Assembly (NCBI GenBank): GCA_903885795.1
Contig: CAISJV010000092.1
Span: 1 to 64,000 of the forward strand
Length of the DNA: 64,000 bases
Direction of reading: 5' to 3'
Origin: an uncultured delta proteobacterium
GTDB lineage: Bacteria; Desulfobacterota; Syntrophia; Syntrophales; UBA8958
A model generated the notes under the pieces. It was given only the letters and a program-made list of their open reading frames with translations, was not told the DNA's origin and did not search any database. The position numbers and the translations under genes are program-made. Below, piece after piece: positions 51,031 through 59,646 of the stretch. Position 1 is the first letter of the stretch. Each line of letters begins with the position of its first letter.

Positions 51031-51430
51031 GAACGAATGACAGTGGGGAGGGAAGAAAGGTTCGGGCTAATTTGCATCTCAGCATGTATCCATAAAGCAT
51101 TACGCTTGTAACCGTCTGATTTCATGCTGGTCCGTGGTTCCAAGATTCGATTCTAAGGTTTGATCAATAATTTCCACAACCACTATTCTAAACGAAAATA
51201 TTTCAAACTATAATAATGCATCCAGAAATATGCAACAGGCTACAGCAACGGTCCCTTTTCGTGGGAACATACCGCAATCTACTTTCCATGACCTCTTCAG
51301 TTCTAGGATTATTGGTTGAAGAGGGGACCATTTTATGTCAAGGAAAAGGAGCATCAAAGATTTTTATGTTTGCAGGAAATCAGTCTTTACGTTGAAAAAC
51401 GGACCCCAGTGCGTTTATAGTCAAAAACGT
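51031..51430. other. 400-base noncoding gap
   Basis: No open frame with a ribosome-binding site was found. It lies between a leftward TA promoter and the first copy of the 79-bp repeat; composition is AT-rich. I see no clear RNA or repeat within it. Confidence 0.4.
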
Positions 51431-51509
51431 CGGATTCTTTGTTTTTCTGATAACCGAACATTTCGTACAACGCATGGATCTTTCAAAGGACCTGAATATC
51501 AAAAAAAGG
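51431..51509 (+). repeat. 79-bp direct repeat, copy 1 (5' leader of yjbQ-like gene)
   Basis: About 84 percent identical to 52037-52115. Both contain TTTTTCTG..TAACCGAA, an in-frame-looking ATG, and CTGAATATCAAAAAAAGG. Copy 2 precedes the SRAP gene, so the same leader stands before two unrelated genes. Confidence 0.85.
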
Positions 51510-51557
51510 TTTGAAGAGTGGTTAAATCAACAAGCAAAACATAATCGGGATGGATCG

Positions 51558-51983
51558 ATGGACTTTAAAATCTCAAATTATTATCTGTTTTTCAAGACCA
51601 GCGGCGATACTGATATCATCGACATTACACCTCATGTATCAAGTAAAGTTACTGAATCAGGGTTGACAGAGGGACAGGTTCTCATCTTTGTGCCTGGCTC
51701 CACAGCGTCGGTAACAACCATCGAATATGAAAATGGCGTTGTTTGGGATTTGAAAGAGGCCATAGAGCGCCTTGCCCCAAAGGGAATTCCATATCGACAT
51801 GACGCCAGGTGGGGTGATGGAAATGGTTATGCCCATGTACGGGCAGCACTTCTTGGACCGTCTCTTACGGTTCCTTTGATCAAGAGCCGTCTTATTCTTG
51901 GAACCTGGCAACAGATTGTTCTGGTTGACTTCGACAATGAGCAACGAGATCGAAAGGTCGTGGTTAGCATTTCAGGATCTTAA
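51558..51983 (+). CDS. YjbQ family (UPF0047) protein
   Basis: 141 residues from ATG 51558, the usual family length; a frame from 51474 would add 28 residues encoded by the repeated leader. DITPHVSSKVTESGLTEGQV, VPGSTASVTTIEYENGV, DARWGDGNGYAHVRAALLGP and GTWQQIVLVDFDN are family motifs, with conserved His and Glu near a metal site. YjbQ has been reported to have thiamine-phosphate synthase side activity; its main role is unclear. Confidence 0.9.
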   Translation: MDFKISNYYLFFKTSGDTDIIDITPHVSSKVTESGLTEGQVLIFVPGSTASVTTIEYENGVVWDLKEAIERLAPKGIPYRHDARWGDGNGYAHVRAALLGPSLTVPLIKSRLILGTWQQIVLVDFDNEQRDRKVVVSISGS

Positions 51984-52036
51984 TCACCATTGGCAAGTTG
52001 GATAATGAATAGGACAAAATACACGGACTAAAGCGC

Positions 52037-52115
52037 AGGATTCTGTGTTTTTCTGGTAACCGAATATTTCAAACAGCGCATGAATATTTCAACGTGCCTG
52101 AATATCAAAAAAAGG
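52037..52115 (+). repeat. 79-bp direct repeat, copy 2 (5' leader of SRAP gene)
   Basis: Partner of 51431-51509; it ends 10 bases before the SRAP start codon. Confidence 0.85.
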
Positions 52116-52124
52116 ATTGACAGG

Positions 52125-52751
52125 ATGTGTGGCCGCTTTGTTTTGCTGACTGACTTACGTGTTATAACCGAATCATTCAATGTCCAGAATGTTGCCTGTG
52201 AACACAGGCCAGGTAGCAGTATTTCTCCAGGTCAGCAAATCGCCGCTGTCCTTCGTAAGGATGATCAAAATAGCCTGGTTGATTTTCGGTGGGGGTTGAT
52301 TCCATCATGGGCAAAGGACCCGTCTATCGGAAACAAAATGTTCAATGCCCGTGCTGAAACCATTGCAGAGAAGTCGAGTTTCAAGAATGCTTTCAAGAGG
52401 CGCCGGTGTCTGATCGTTGCTGACGGATTTTATGAGTGGAAAAAACTGGGACGGGTAAAGAAGCCCCTTTATTTTAGTCTTCAATCAAATGAACCTTTCG
52501 GATTTGCCGGACTCTATGAGACTTGGATTTCGCCGGACCACCAGCAAATAAATACTTGCACGATAATCACAACCGAGCCGAATGAATTGATAAGACCCAT
52601 CCATGACAGAATGCCGGTAATCTTATCGAAAGGTAAAGAATCGGTCTGGATTGACCCGGGCGTTAAAGACGCGGACCGATTGCTATCCATCTTGACACCG
52701 TATCCTTCTGATGAAATGAAAATGACAGAGGTTATGGGTTCTTTAGGGTGA
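52125..52751 (+). CDS. yedK: SRAP (YedK/HMCES) DNA-protein crosslink protein
   Basis: 208 residues starting MCGRFVLLTDLRVI. The start is fixed because the catalytic Cys must be residue 2, exposed after Met removal; the frame extends up to 52080 in the repeat. Other family motifs: WGLIPSWAKD, NARAETIAEKSSFKNAFKRR, CLIVADGFYEWKK and HDRMPVIL. The enzyme forms a covalent thiazolidine bond with abasic sites in ssDNA to shield them. A copied fragment of its 3' end lies at 49855-49960. Confidence 0.95.
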   Translation: MCGRFVLLTDLRVITESFNVQNVACEHRPGSSISPGQQIAAVLRKDDQNSLVDFRWGLIPSWAKDPSIGNKMFNARAETIAEKSSFKNAFKRRRCLIVADGFYEWKKLGRVKKPLYFSLQSNEPFGFAGLYETWISPDHQQINTCTIITTEPNELIRPIHDRMPVILSKGKESVWIDPGVKDADRLLSILTPYPSDEMKMTEVMGSLG

Positions 52752-53107
52752 GCGGGGTGGTTGTAAAAAAGAAAAAATTGATGAAGCTAATAGAACGGGA
52801 AATCAAGACTGTCGGCATCATGATTGATATGTACTGCCGACAACATCATGGCGGTGTTACACTCTGCGAAAGCTGTCAAGAGCTATATTCCTATGCCCGT
52901 CAGAGATCTCTCAAATGCCCATTTGGGGAAGACAAGCCCGCGTGTGGTAAATGTCAGGTCCATTGTTATAAGCCGAAAATGAAAGCTAAAATCAGAGAGG
53001 TTATGAAAATATCTGGACCGAAAATGATCTATTCGCATCCGATTCTTGCAATACGACACCTTATGGTAACACGCAAAGAAGCACCGGCGACAGGAAAACG
53101 GAAATAA
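52748..53107 (+). CDS. Nitrous-oxide-stimulated promoter family (pfam11756-type) protein
   Basis: 119 residues from a GTG overlapping the SRAP stop. MIDMYCRQHHGGVTLCESCQ, CPFGEDKPACGKCQVHCYKP and REVMKISGPKMIYSHPILA are the family pattern, with about seven conserved cysteines and histidines that probably bind metal. Function is not known; the family name derives from a promoter study. Likely co-transcribed with SRAP. Confidence 0.85.
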   Translation: MSGVVVKKKKLMKLIEREIKTVGIMIDMYCRQHHGGVTLCESCQELYSYARQRSLKCPFGEDKPACGKCQVHCYKPKMKAKIREVMKISGPKMIYSHPILAIRHLMVTRKEAPATGKRK

Positions 53108-53114
53108 CCAAATC

Positions 53115-53831
53115 ATGAGTTTAGAATTAAAGCAAAAGCAGTTTAATTCGGCGATGGAATTGTATGAAAGCAGGAAGAGGTATAAATTGCTTGGCAGATT
53201 CGTTTCGATTACAAATATTTCACTGCAAATATATACCTTGTCATATGCGCTCACGCTGGCCATAGGATTTTGGTGGCAAATAGTATCCATAATCGCAGCT
53301 TACTTAGTAACGGACTTCATTAACGGCCTGGTACATTTATACATGGATGACAATGAGAATTATGATTCATTAGCAGGCCCTTTCATTGCAAATTTTCATC
53401 TGCACCATAGAACGCCGAGGTATCAGGACAACAATCTGCTCATAATGTATTTTAATGAAACCGGATCAAAGATATGGCTGGTGTTCTATCTTGTTGGCTT
53501 AGCTATTTTATTTCATCTGCCGAATATGAATCCTTTCCTTTTATATACGCTGACATACGTAGGTATTCTGTCCTCGATAGCAGAAATTTCACATTATCTG
53601 TGCCACAATTCTAATTCAGCAGTTGTAATGTTTCTGATACGCATCAAATTGTTATTGCCGAAACGAGAACATGCCATACATCATCTCAAAGATAATGTGA
53701 GTTACACCTTTTTGAACGGTGTAACCAATCCGCTGGTGGATTTTATTGCCAAGATGTTTTTTACCGGATATAAAAACAAAACAGATCTGCATTATGCCAA
53801 GTATTCCGGGTCAAACATGCCGCGACACTAA
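53115..53831 (+). CDS. Lipid desaturase-domain protein (PEDS1/CarF/TMEM189-like)
   Basis: 238 residues, membrane-embedded (hydrophobic segments about 30-70 and 125-165). Histidine boxes fit the family: VTDFINGLVHLYMDD, NFHLHHRTPRYQDNN, EISHYLCHNS and REHAIHHLKDN. The best-known members make the vinyl-ether bond of plasmalogens from plasmanyl lipids using oxygen and a di-iron site. In a likely anaerobe this raises the question of the oxidant or a different reaction. It lies 7 bases after the preceding gene. Confidence 0.8.
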   Translation: MSLELKQKQFNSAMELYESRKRYKLLGRFVSITNISLQIYTLSYALTLAIGFWWQIVSIIAAYLVTDFINGLVHLYMDDNENYDSLAGPFIANFHLHHRTPRYQDNNLLIMYFNETGSKIWLVFYLVGLAILFHLPNMNPFLLYTLTYVGILSSIAEISHYLCHNSNSAVVMFLIRIKLLLPKREHAIHHLKDNVSYTFLNGVTNPLVDFIAKMFFTGYKNKTDLHYAKYSGSNMPRH

Positions 53832-53850
53832 ACAACAGGATCATACAGAA

Positions 53851-54285
53851 ATGAAAAAACTTACAGAGAGTTACCCGGTAGTTATTGAGATCCCAGTGGT
53901 ATGGGGAGAGATGGACGCTTTCCAGCATGTGAACAACGTTGTCTATTTCAGATATTTTGAAAGTGCACGGATCGCTTACTTTGGAAAATTGGATGTTATG
54001 GATCTTATGAACAGGACAGGGATTGGCCCCATCCTGGCGAGTACATCCTGTCGATTCAGGGCGCCTTTGACATATCCTGACACAGTTCTCATTGGCGCTA
54101 AAGTGACAAATATCGAGCAAGACCGATTCACGATGAATTATCTTGTGGTCAGCACGAGACTCCAGAAGGTAGCCGCCGAAGGTGATGGCTTGATCGTAGC
54201 CTTCAATTATCGTGAAAATAAAAAGGCGATCATACCAGATGAGTTGAAACAGCGGATTCTTAACCTTGAAAAGATTACTTCATAA
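53851..54285 (+). CDS. Acyl-CoA thioesterase (4HBT/YbgC-like hotdog)
   Basis: 144 residues from ATG 53851; an upstream frame to 53746 overlaps the desaturase gene. WGEMDAFQHVNNVVYFRYFE is the hotdog active-site segment with Asp at the catalytic position. It should cleave short or medium acyl-CoA thioesters. Adjacent to the lipid desaturase, so lipid metabolism is a reasonable theme. Confidence 0.9.
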   Translation: MKKLTESYPVVIEIPVVWGEMDAFQHVNNVVYFRYFESARIAYFGKLDVMDLMNRTGIGPILASTSCRFRAPLTYPDTVLIGAKVTNIEQDRFTMNYLVVSTRLQKVAAEGDGLIVAFNYRENKKAIIPDELKQRILNLEKITS

Positions 54286-54396
54286 TGCCTTATGGCCAAG
54301 CTGGAACTCATCACCGATCTCAGGCATACCGTATTATCATTTCAAGAAACTGGACGGGACGGAGAAGCTAAGAAAATATAGTCATTTGAGGTTCAG

Positions 54397-55029
54397 ATGG
54401 ATAATAAAATAATTGGTAACGGCAAGATTGACGTGGTCTTGTTTGATTTTGGCGGCGTGATCGCTGAAGAAGGTTTCAGGAATGGTCTCAAGATTATTGC
54501 AGAAGCAAATGGACTTGATGAGGAAGATTTCATTCAGGCAGGTTTTGACGTCAATTATTCAACGGGCTATATTCTGGGGAAAGTATCGGAGGAAGTATTC
54601 TGGAAAGATCTGAAAGAGAAAACAGGCGTCAAAGGAGACAATGCAGACCTCAAAGCAGAAATATCCTCCCGGTTCCTGTTGAGAAACTGGATGATTGATC
54701 TGGTAAAGAAGCTTAAATCTAAAAATATCATCGTCGGTATCCTCAGTGACCAGACGGACATGATAGACAGGTTGGATGAGCAATTCGATTTTTACAGATG
54801 GTTTGATCACATCTTCAACAGCTACTATCTTGGAAAGGGCAAGCGGGATATAAGTCTCTTTGATGACATTGCTCTCACGCTGAAAACCAAACCAGATCGA
54901 ATGCTGTTTATTGATGATGATCCCGGACACGTAGACAGAGCAAGGCGGAAAGGTTGGAAGGCCATTCATTATGTTGATCGTGAATCATTTGAAAAGGACT
55001 TTGAAAAGATCATACCGATGAGGGGATAA
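54397..55029 (+). CDS. HAD-superfamily hydrolase (YihX-like)
   Basis: 210 residues. Motif I is VVLFDFGGVIAE (nucleophile Asp in FDFGG), motif II GILSDQTD, motif III the Lys in LGKGKRD, and motif IV LFIDDDPGHV. The second Asp of DxD is Gly, as in several YihX-type relatives. Likely a small-molecule phosphatase or dehalogenase-like enzyme; substrate unknown. Confidence 0.88.
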   Translation: MDNKIIGNGKIDVVLFDFGGVIAEEGFRNGLKIIAEANGLDEEDFIQAGFDVNYSTGYILGKVSEEVFWKDLKEKTGVKGDNADLKAEISSRFLLRNWMIDLVKKLKSKNIIVGILSDQTDMIDRLDEQFDFYRWFDHIFNSYYLGKGKRDISLFDDIALTLKTKPDRMLFIDDDPGHVDRARRKGWKAIHYVDRESFEKDFEKIIPMRG

Positions 55030-55093
55030 GTATTGTCATTGTCTCTAAAATGATCTATTCATCAAAGAAATCTTATTCTTGAAAGAAGCTACA

Positions 55094-55894
55094 ATGAAAG
55101 TATCAATCCCATTGAAAGATATTATGCTCGCGCCCGGGAAGCGATTCGATCCTGCTGAATCAACTGGACAGGACGTGATTAATCGGATTCGGAAAATCTA
55201 TGGCGTGATTGCAGAAGTGATGGACATCACGATTGAAGGCGAAATGGTTCACATTGAATTCCGGGACGCAACACCCGAAAAACACAGTGAGGCAATGCAA
55301 AAACTCCACAGAGGTATTGACGAAGCGCGGAAAGGGCAGCTTGCGAAGGCGATAAACCTCTTCAAGGAGGTTCTTGCTGTTATACCTGAAAATCTGGACG
55401 CCAGGCGGAATATGGCAAAGGTGTATCTGGAACTAAACAACCTTGAGAAAGCCAAGAAGATATTCCAGGAAATTCTCCAATTGAACCCAGCAGACCACAT
55501 AGCAGCAATCTCCCTGGGAAACATTTATGCCCGTAATGAAAACAACTTGGATGTGGCCGCTTTTTATTATGACCTTTGTCTGCAAAATCACCCCGATGAT
55601 GCAATGCTGGCCTGCAACTATGCCGCTTTGATGCTTGAAAAGGGTGATTTTCTGCAAGCGGAAGTGTTATTCAAGCAGGCTATCAAGGGTGGCAATATTC
55701 CTAATGCCTATTATGGCCTTGCTCTACTTTACCGTATGGCAGATGAATTCGAGGCTAGTAAAAGCGTTCTGGAAACGATGTTCGTTCGCAAACCGGATAA
55801 CAGAACGGAAAGTGCAGTCATATATCAAGAGGCGAGAAACCTTTATACGCAAGTATGTGCGGCTCTTGGATCTAAACCAGAGGAAAAGCATTAG
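55094..55894 (+). CDS. TPR-repeat protein
   Basis: 266 residues from ATG 55094. After an N-terminal domain (PLKDIMLAPGKRFDPAESTG), four to five tetratricopeptide repeats follow (GQLAKAINLFKEVLAVIPEN, NNLEKAKKIFQEILQLNPAD, and others). It probably mediates protein-protein contacts. Its 5' end is duplicated in the mosaic pseudogene at about 49993-50035. Confidence 0.8.
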   Translation: MKVSIPLKDIMLAPGKRFDPAESTGQDVINRIRKIYGVIAEVMDITIEGEMVHIEFRDATPEKHSEAMQKLHRGIDEARKGQLAKAINLFKEVLAVIPENLDARRNMAKVYLELNNLEKAKKIFQEILQLNPADHIAAISLGNIYARNENNLDVAAFYYDLCLQNHPDDAMLACNYAALMLEKGDFLQAEVLFKQAIKGGNIPNAYYGLALLYRMADEFEASKSVLETMFVRKPDNRTESAVIYQEARNLYTQVCAALGSKPEEKH

Positions 55895-55984
55895 GGTATT
55901 TCAAGAATTCAAACTTTCAAAAAATCACGTCAATTTCTTACTCCAGATTAAAAGATTGTTAACAAGGCATATTTAAAAACATTC

Positions 55985-56914
55985 ATGTACGATATAAAAA
56001 GTTTGAATAAAAGAAAACTGTATGCTTACGCTGGTTTAGTCTTCTCTGTTTTATGTTGGGCCGCAAACACCGTACTTGCTCGTGGAGTGGTGCAAGAAGT
56101 TAATCCTATGGCCTTATCTTTTTGGCGCTGGTTTGTTGCCCTGGTTTTAATTCTTCCTTTTGGATTCTTTTACTTAAAACGAGATATTCACACGATTAAG
56201 AAGAACAAATTCCGATTGGTAGTACTCGCGTTCTTTAGCGTTTCTGTCTATAATTCTTTGTTGTATGTAGCTGCCCATTTCACAACAGCCAATAACATGT
56301 CCATTGTTACGGCAGCGATGCCGACGATAACCATTGTAATGGCATGGATGATCATCAATGAAAAACCTGGGAGGTTACAAGTTTTTGGAGTGATCATTTC
56401 AGCATTAGGGGTGCTTGGCATAATTTTCAAAGGGTCACTTGCAAATGCATATCATTTAATTTTCAATTACGGTGACCTGCTGGTAGTCGGATCAGTGGCA
56501 AGCTGGTCTCTGTATTCGGTATTTCTTCGCAAGTTCAAAATTGTTTTGCATCCGGTAAGCCTTCTAACCATGACAATTGGATTGGGAATTATTTTCATTG
56601 TCCCTTTTTATTTATGGGAAATTATCGCTACGAACGATTTCAGCTTTAGATACAAAGTCTTTCCAATTTTCCTGTTCTTGGGCATCTTCCCTTCAATCTT
56701 GGCATATCTATGCTGGAATAACGGGGTTGCTAAAGTTGGCCCAAGTACTTCAGCGACGTTTTTATATTTATTGCCAATATTTGCAGCCTTTCTTGCATTT
56801 ATTTTTTTAGACGAAAACATATATTACTATCATATGTTTGGTGGATCGCTAATTTTTGTTGGCTTATATTTAGCAAACATGAAGAGAGTGCAAGGATTAA
56901 ATGTCGATCCATAG
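55985..56914 (+). CDS. EamA-family (DMT superfamily) transporter
   Basis: 309 residues with about ten membrane segments in two EamA repeats (WAANTVLARGVVQEVNPMAL in repeat 1; YLCWNNGVAKVGPSTSATFL in repeat 2). Such inner-membrane carriers export amino acids or metabolites. It overlaps the next gene by 14 bases. Confidence 0.92.
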   Translation: MYDIKSLNKRKLYAYAGLVFSVLCWAANTVLARGVVQEVNPMALSFWRWFVALVLILPFGFFYLKRDIHTIKKNKFRLVVLAFFSVSVYNSLLYVAAHFTTANNMSIVTAAMPTITIVMAWMIINEKPGRLQVFGVIISALGVLGIIFKGSLANAYHLIFNYGDLLVVGSVASWSLYSVFLRKFKIVLHPVSLLTMTIGLGIIFIVPFYLWEIIATNDFSFRYKVFPIFLFLGIFPSILAYLCWNNGVAKVGPSTSATFLYLLPIFAAFLAFIFLDENIYYYHMFGGSLIFVGLYLANMKRVQGLNVDP

Positions 56915-57143
56915 AATCCCAGTTAATAAGCTCAGCCATGAAGCCTTAAAAGGAGTTATTCAAGAATATATTTCCCGAGACGGAACTGATTATAGCGAAG
57001 TTGAGGCTTCAGAGGAAACGAAGTTCAGATATGTAAAACAAAAGCTTGAAAAAGGATTGGCAGTTCTTATTTTTGATGACGAGGCTGAAACCACCAATAT
57101 ATTATTGGCTGATGATCCTGTTTTAAAAAAGCTTGATGCATAA
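56901..57143 (+). CDS. yheU: YheU family (UPF0270) protein
   Basis: 80 residues. IPVNKLSHEALKGVIQEYIS, RDGTDYSEVEASEETK and GLAVLIFDDEAETTNI match YheU, a small acidic protein of unknown function. The start overlaps the transporter stop. Confidence 0.85.
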   Translation: MSIHRIPVNKLSHEALKGVIQEYISRDGTDYSEVEASEETKFRYVKQKLEKGLAVLIFDDEAETTNILLADDPVLKKLDA

Positions 57144-57177
57144 ACTGATTGATCAAAAGATAATTACATGTGATTGA

Positions 57178-57510
57178 ATGGCCATGACTTCAGCCAATAA
57201 CCTTTTTTCTGATATCCCTCCGGAATTCAAGGAAGAACTATTTGAAACAATCCTCAAAAGAGAAACTTTCCGGATAGAAAGAATCGTATCCCATGGTCAT
57301 TGCTCGCCCGAAGGCTTCTGGTATGATCAGGATGAAAATGAATGGGTTGTTCTTCTCAAAGGAAGTGCCGTTCTTCGTTTTGAAGATCAAGCTGAAAACG
57401 TCACAATGAACCCAGGCGATTACATCCATATTGAAAAACATCGACGGCATCGGGTAGAATGGTCAGATCCTGAGCAGGACACTGTCTGGCTTGCAGTCCA
57501 TTATCAGTAA
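57178..57510 (+). CDS. Cupin-domain protein
   Basis: 110 residues with the two cupin motifs: HGHCSPEGFWYDQDENEWVV and PGDYIHIEKHRRHRVEWS. The His and Glu residues form a metal site. The family is small and single-domain; ligand unknown. ATG 57178 or 57184 could be the start. Confidence 0.88.
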   Translation: MAMTSANNLFSDIPPEFKEELFETILKRETFRIERIVSHGHCSPEGFWYDQDENEWVVLLKGSAVLRFEDQAENVTMNPGDYIHIEKHRRHRVEWSDPEQDTVWLAVHYQ

Positions 57511-57526
57511 AGGAGGGAAAGGCATC

Positions 57527-57838
57527 ATGACTGTTTCAGAATGGCTGGATAGCAAAGAAGCCGCGGGTGTCGATGTTTCGCATATTGTCCTTCCTGATGA
57601 CCTGGCTAATGATCAAGATCCAGACGAAACCATCTTTTACAAGGAAATCCGGGAATGCAGTATCCTCTGTCCTGACAACCATCCCTTCTCTACTGTAGAA
57701 CAATTCGGAAACTGGTATTATTGCAGGGGCCGTGACAAAGAGAATGGTCCTCATACGACGCGGCCACAGTGGTGGATGTTTACAAGGGATAAGGACTTGG
57801 CAATTAAAACGGCTGAGTCACACATAGAAAAAAGCTGA
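57527..57838 (+). CDS. Hypothetical protein after the cupin gene
   Basis: 103 residues from ATG 57527, preceded by AAAGGAGGGAAAGG. Contains ECSILCPDNHPFSTVEQFGN and YYCRGRDKENGPHTTRPQWW, rich in aromatic and polar residues, with no recognised family. It is probably co-transcribed with the cupin gene. Confidence 0.65.
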   Translation: MTVSEWLDSKEAAGVDVSHIVLPDDLANDQDPDETIFYKEIRECSILCPDNHPFSTVEQFGNWYYCRGRDKENGPHTTRPQWWMFTRDKDLAIKTAESHIEKS

Positions 57839-57849
57839 AAATTTGAGAT

Positions 57850-58545
57850 ATGAAAAAAATTATCACTTTGACATGCATGATCCTACTTCTACATGCTTTT
57901 CCGTCAGCGGCGCAAGATGCCGTCCGTCTTGTGCTCAACGAAAAGCTGGTTCCTCAAGCAGGATCTAAGGTTAGCGACTTTGTTCCCAAGGGATGGAAAA
58001 TTGAGCAGGAATTGAGAGGCCACCTGAATCCTGATTCCCTTGAAGATGTTGTTCTCCAACTGATTGAGGATAAACCGGAGGAGAGCTCTAAAGGTGAATA
58101 CCAGGATCGCTATCGGGCTTTGGTTATTCTCTTGAAGGCTCCTGATGGAAAATACCGCCGTGCAGCAGTTGCCGGCAAATTGATTCAATGCACAGGATGC
58201 GGTGGTGTGCTTGGTGGTGGCGGAGTCGGGGCTGATCTAAAAATTATCAAAGGTGTATTGCTTGTTTCGCAGTTCTCAGGGTCTCGGTGGGCAACAGATC
58301 GGCTTCAGCGATTCAGGTACGATAAACAATCAGGGCGTTTTTTACTGATAGGTGAAGATATAAAAGAGTGGGATAGGGGAGCAGGCGATAGCGCTGTCAC
58401 AAGTATAAATTATTTAACGGGGCAGCAAGTGATCGAGAAGAAAAAATATAATCAAAAGCTGGATAAAGATGTGACTCTGGGCAAACAGAGCAAGTCGATC
58501 GAGAAGAAACAGATACCCATTGAAGATGTGGATTATGAAAAGTGA
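57850..58545 (+). CDS. Exported protein of unknown function
   Basis: 231 residues with a signal peptide (MKKIITLTCMILLLHAFPSA, cut near SAAQ). The mature part contains ELRGHLNPDSLEDVVLQLIE and a glycine-rich LIQCTGCGGVLGGGGVGADL; similar periplasmic proteins are annotated only as hypothetical. A single transcription unit with the preceding gene is possible (11-base gap). Confidence 0.7.
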   Translation: MKKIITLTCMILLLHAFPSAAQDAVRLVLNEKLVPQAGSKVSDFVPKGWKIEQELRGHLNPDSLEDVVLQLIEDKPEESSKGEYQDRYRALVILLKAPDGKYRRAAVAGKLIQCTGCGGVLGGGGVGADLKIIKGVLLVSQFSGSRWATDRLQRFRYDKQSGRFLLIGEDIKEWDRGAGDSAVTSINYLTGQQVIEKKKYNQKLDKDVTLGKQSKSIEKKQIPIEDVDYEK

Positions 58546-58605
58546 CACGTATTGTGGTCAGGCACTATTCATCTTAGACATCCATTGTTGAAAGGACATA
58601 CGAAG

Positions 58606-59598
58606 ATGGAAAAAAGACACCTTGGGAAAAACGGTCCGACAGTATCAGCGCTTGGCTTGGGCTGCATGGGCATGTCAGATTTTTATGGAGAGCGCAACGA
58701 AACTGAATCCACTGCCACTATTCATAAAGCCATCGATATGGGGATCAATCTTCTGGATACTGCCGACATGTATGGACCTTTCACAAATGAGGAACTGATT
58801 GGAAGGGCGATCAGAGGCAAGAGACAAAATGTCTTTCTGGCGACGAAATTCGGCATTGTCCGAACCGCAGACCCCAATTATCGCGGTGTAAGTGGCAGAC
58901 CTGAGTATGTAAAGTCAGCTTGCGAGGCGAGCCTGCGTCGCCTTGGTGTCAATGAAATCGATCTTTACTATCAACATCGAGTCGATCCAGAGACGCCTAT
59001 TGAAGATACTGTAGGTGCAATGGCTCAGCTTGTTCAAGAAGGTAAAGTGCTATACCTGGGGCTCTCTGAAGCAGGTCCTCAAACTATTCGCCGTGCTCAT
59101 GCCGAGCATCCTATTACAGCATTGCAGATCGAATACTCCCTCTGGACAAGAGACCCGGAAGAAGAGATATTCCCGTTATGCCGTGAATTGGATATTGGTT
59201 TTGTTGCCTATAGTCCTTTGGGGAGAGGGTTCCTAACGGGACAGATCAAAAAAATCGATGATCTTGCTGAAGATGATTACCGCCGAATCACTCCACGGTT
59301 TCAAGGCGAAAATTTTCAGAAGAATCTGGATCTGGTGAACCATATTACTAAAATGGCGAAAGAAAAAGGATGTAAGCCAGGACAGTTGGCTCTTGCCTGG
59401 GTGTTGGCCCAAGCTGAATTCATTGTACCTATATTTGGAACAAAGAGAAGGTCCTATTTGGAAGAGAATATTGCCGCCATCGAGACCAAACTGACAGCAG
59501 CAGATATGAAGCGTATTGAAGAAATTTTCCCTAAAGATGCAGCTTCAGGCGCCCGTTATCCTGAAGCGATGATGAAACTGATTGGCCAAGCCACATAA
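58606..59598 (+). CDS. Aldo/keto reductase
   Basis: 330 residues from ATG 58606. [39 protein letters not shown] (catalytic Asp and Tyr), the Lys in LATKFGI and [19 protein letters not shown] (His) complete the AKR tetrad; [18 protein letters not shown] binds the NADPH phosphate region. It reduces aldehydes or ketones with NADPH; substrate unknown. Confidence 0.93.
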   Translation: MEKRHLGKNGPTVSALGLGCMGMSDFYGERNETESTATIHKAIDMGINLLDTADMYGPFTNEELIGRAIRGKRQNVFLATKFGIVRTADPNYRGVSGRPEYVKSACEASLRRLGVNEIDLYYQHRVDPETPIEDTVGAMAQLVQEGKVLYLGLSEAGPQTIRRAHAEHPITALQIEYSLWTRDPEEEIFPLCRELDIGFVAYSPLGRGFLTGQIKKIDDLAEDDYRRITPRFQGENFQKNLDLVNHITKMAKEKGCKPGQLALAWVLAQAEFIVPIFGTKRRSYLEENIAAIETKLTAADMKRIEEIFPKDAASGARYPEAMMKLIGQAT

Positions 59599-59646
59599 TC
59601 AGAATCGGCAAGATCCCTGCCGTATGTCAATTACCCAAATGCTCGA

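Noticed and set aside
51431-52751. Integron cassettes (single genes with repeated sequences between)
   Set aside because: The repeats precede start codons rather than follow stops, show no attC-type inverted core sites, and no integron integrase is present.
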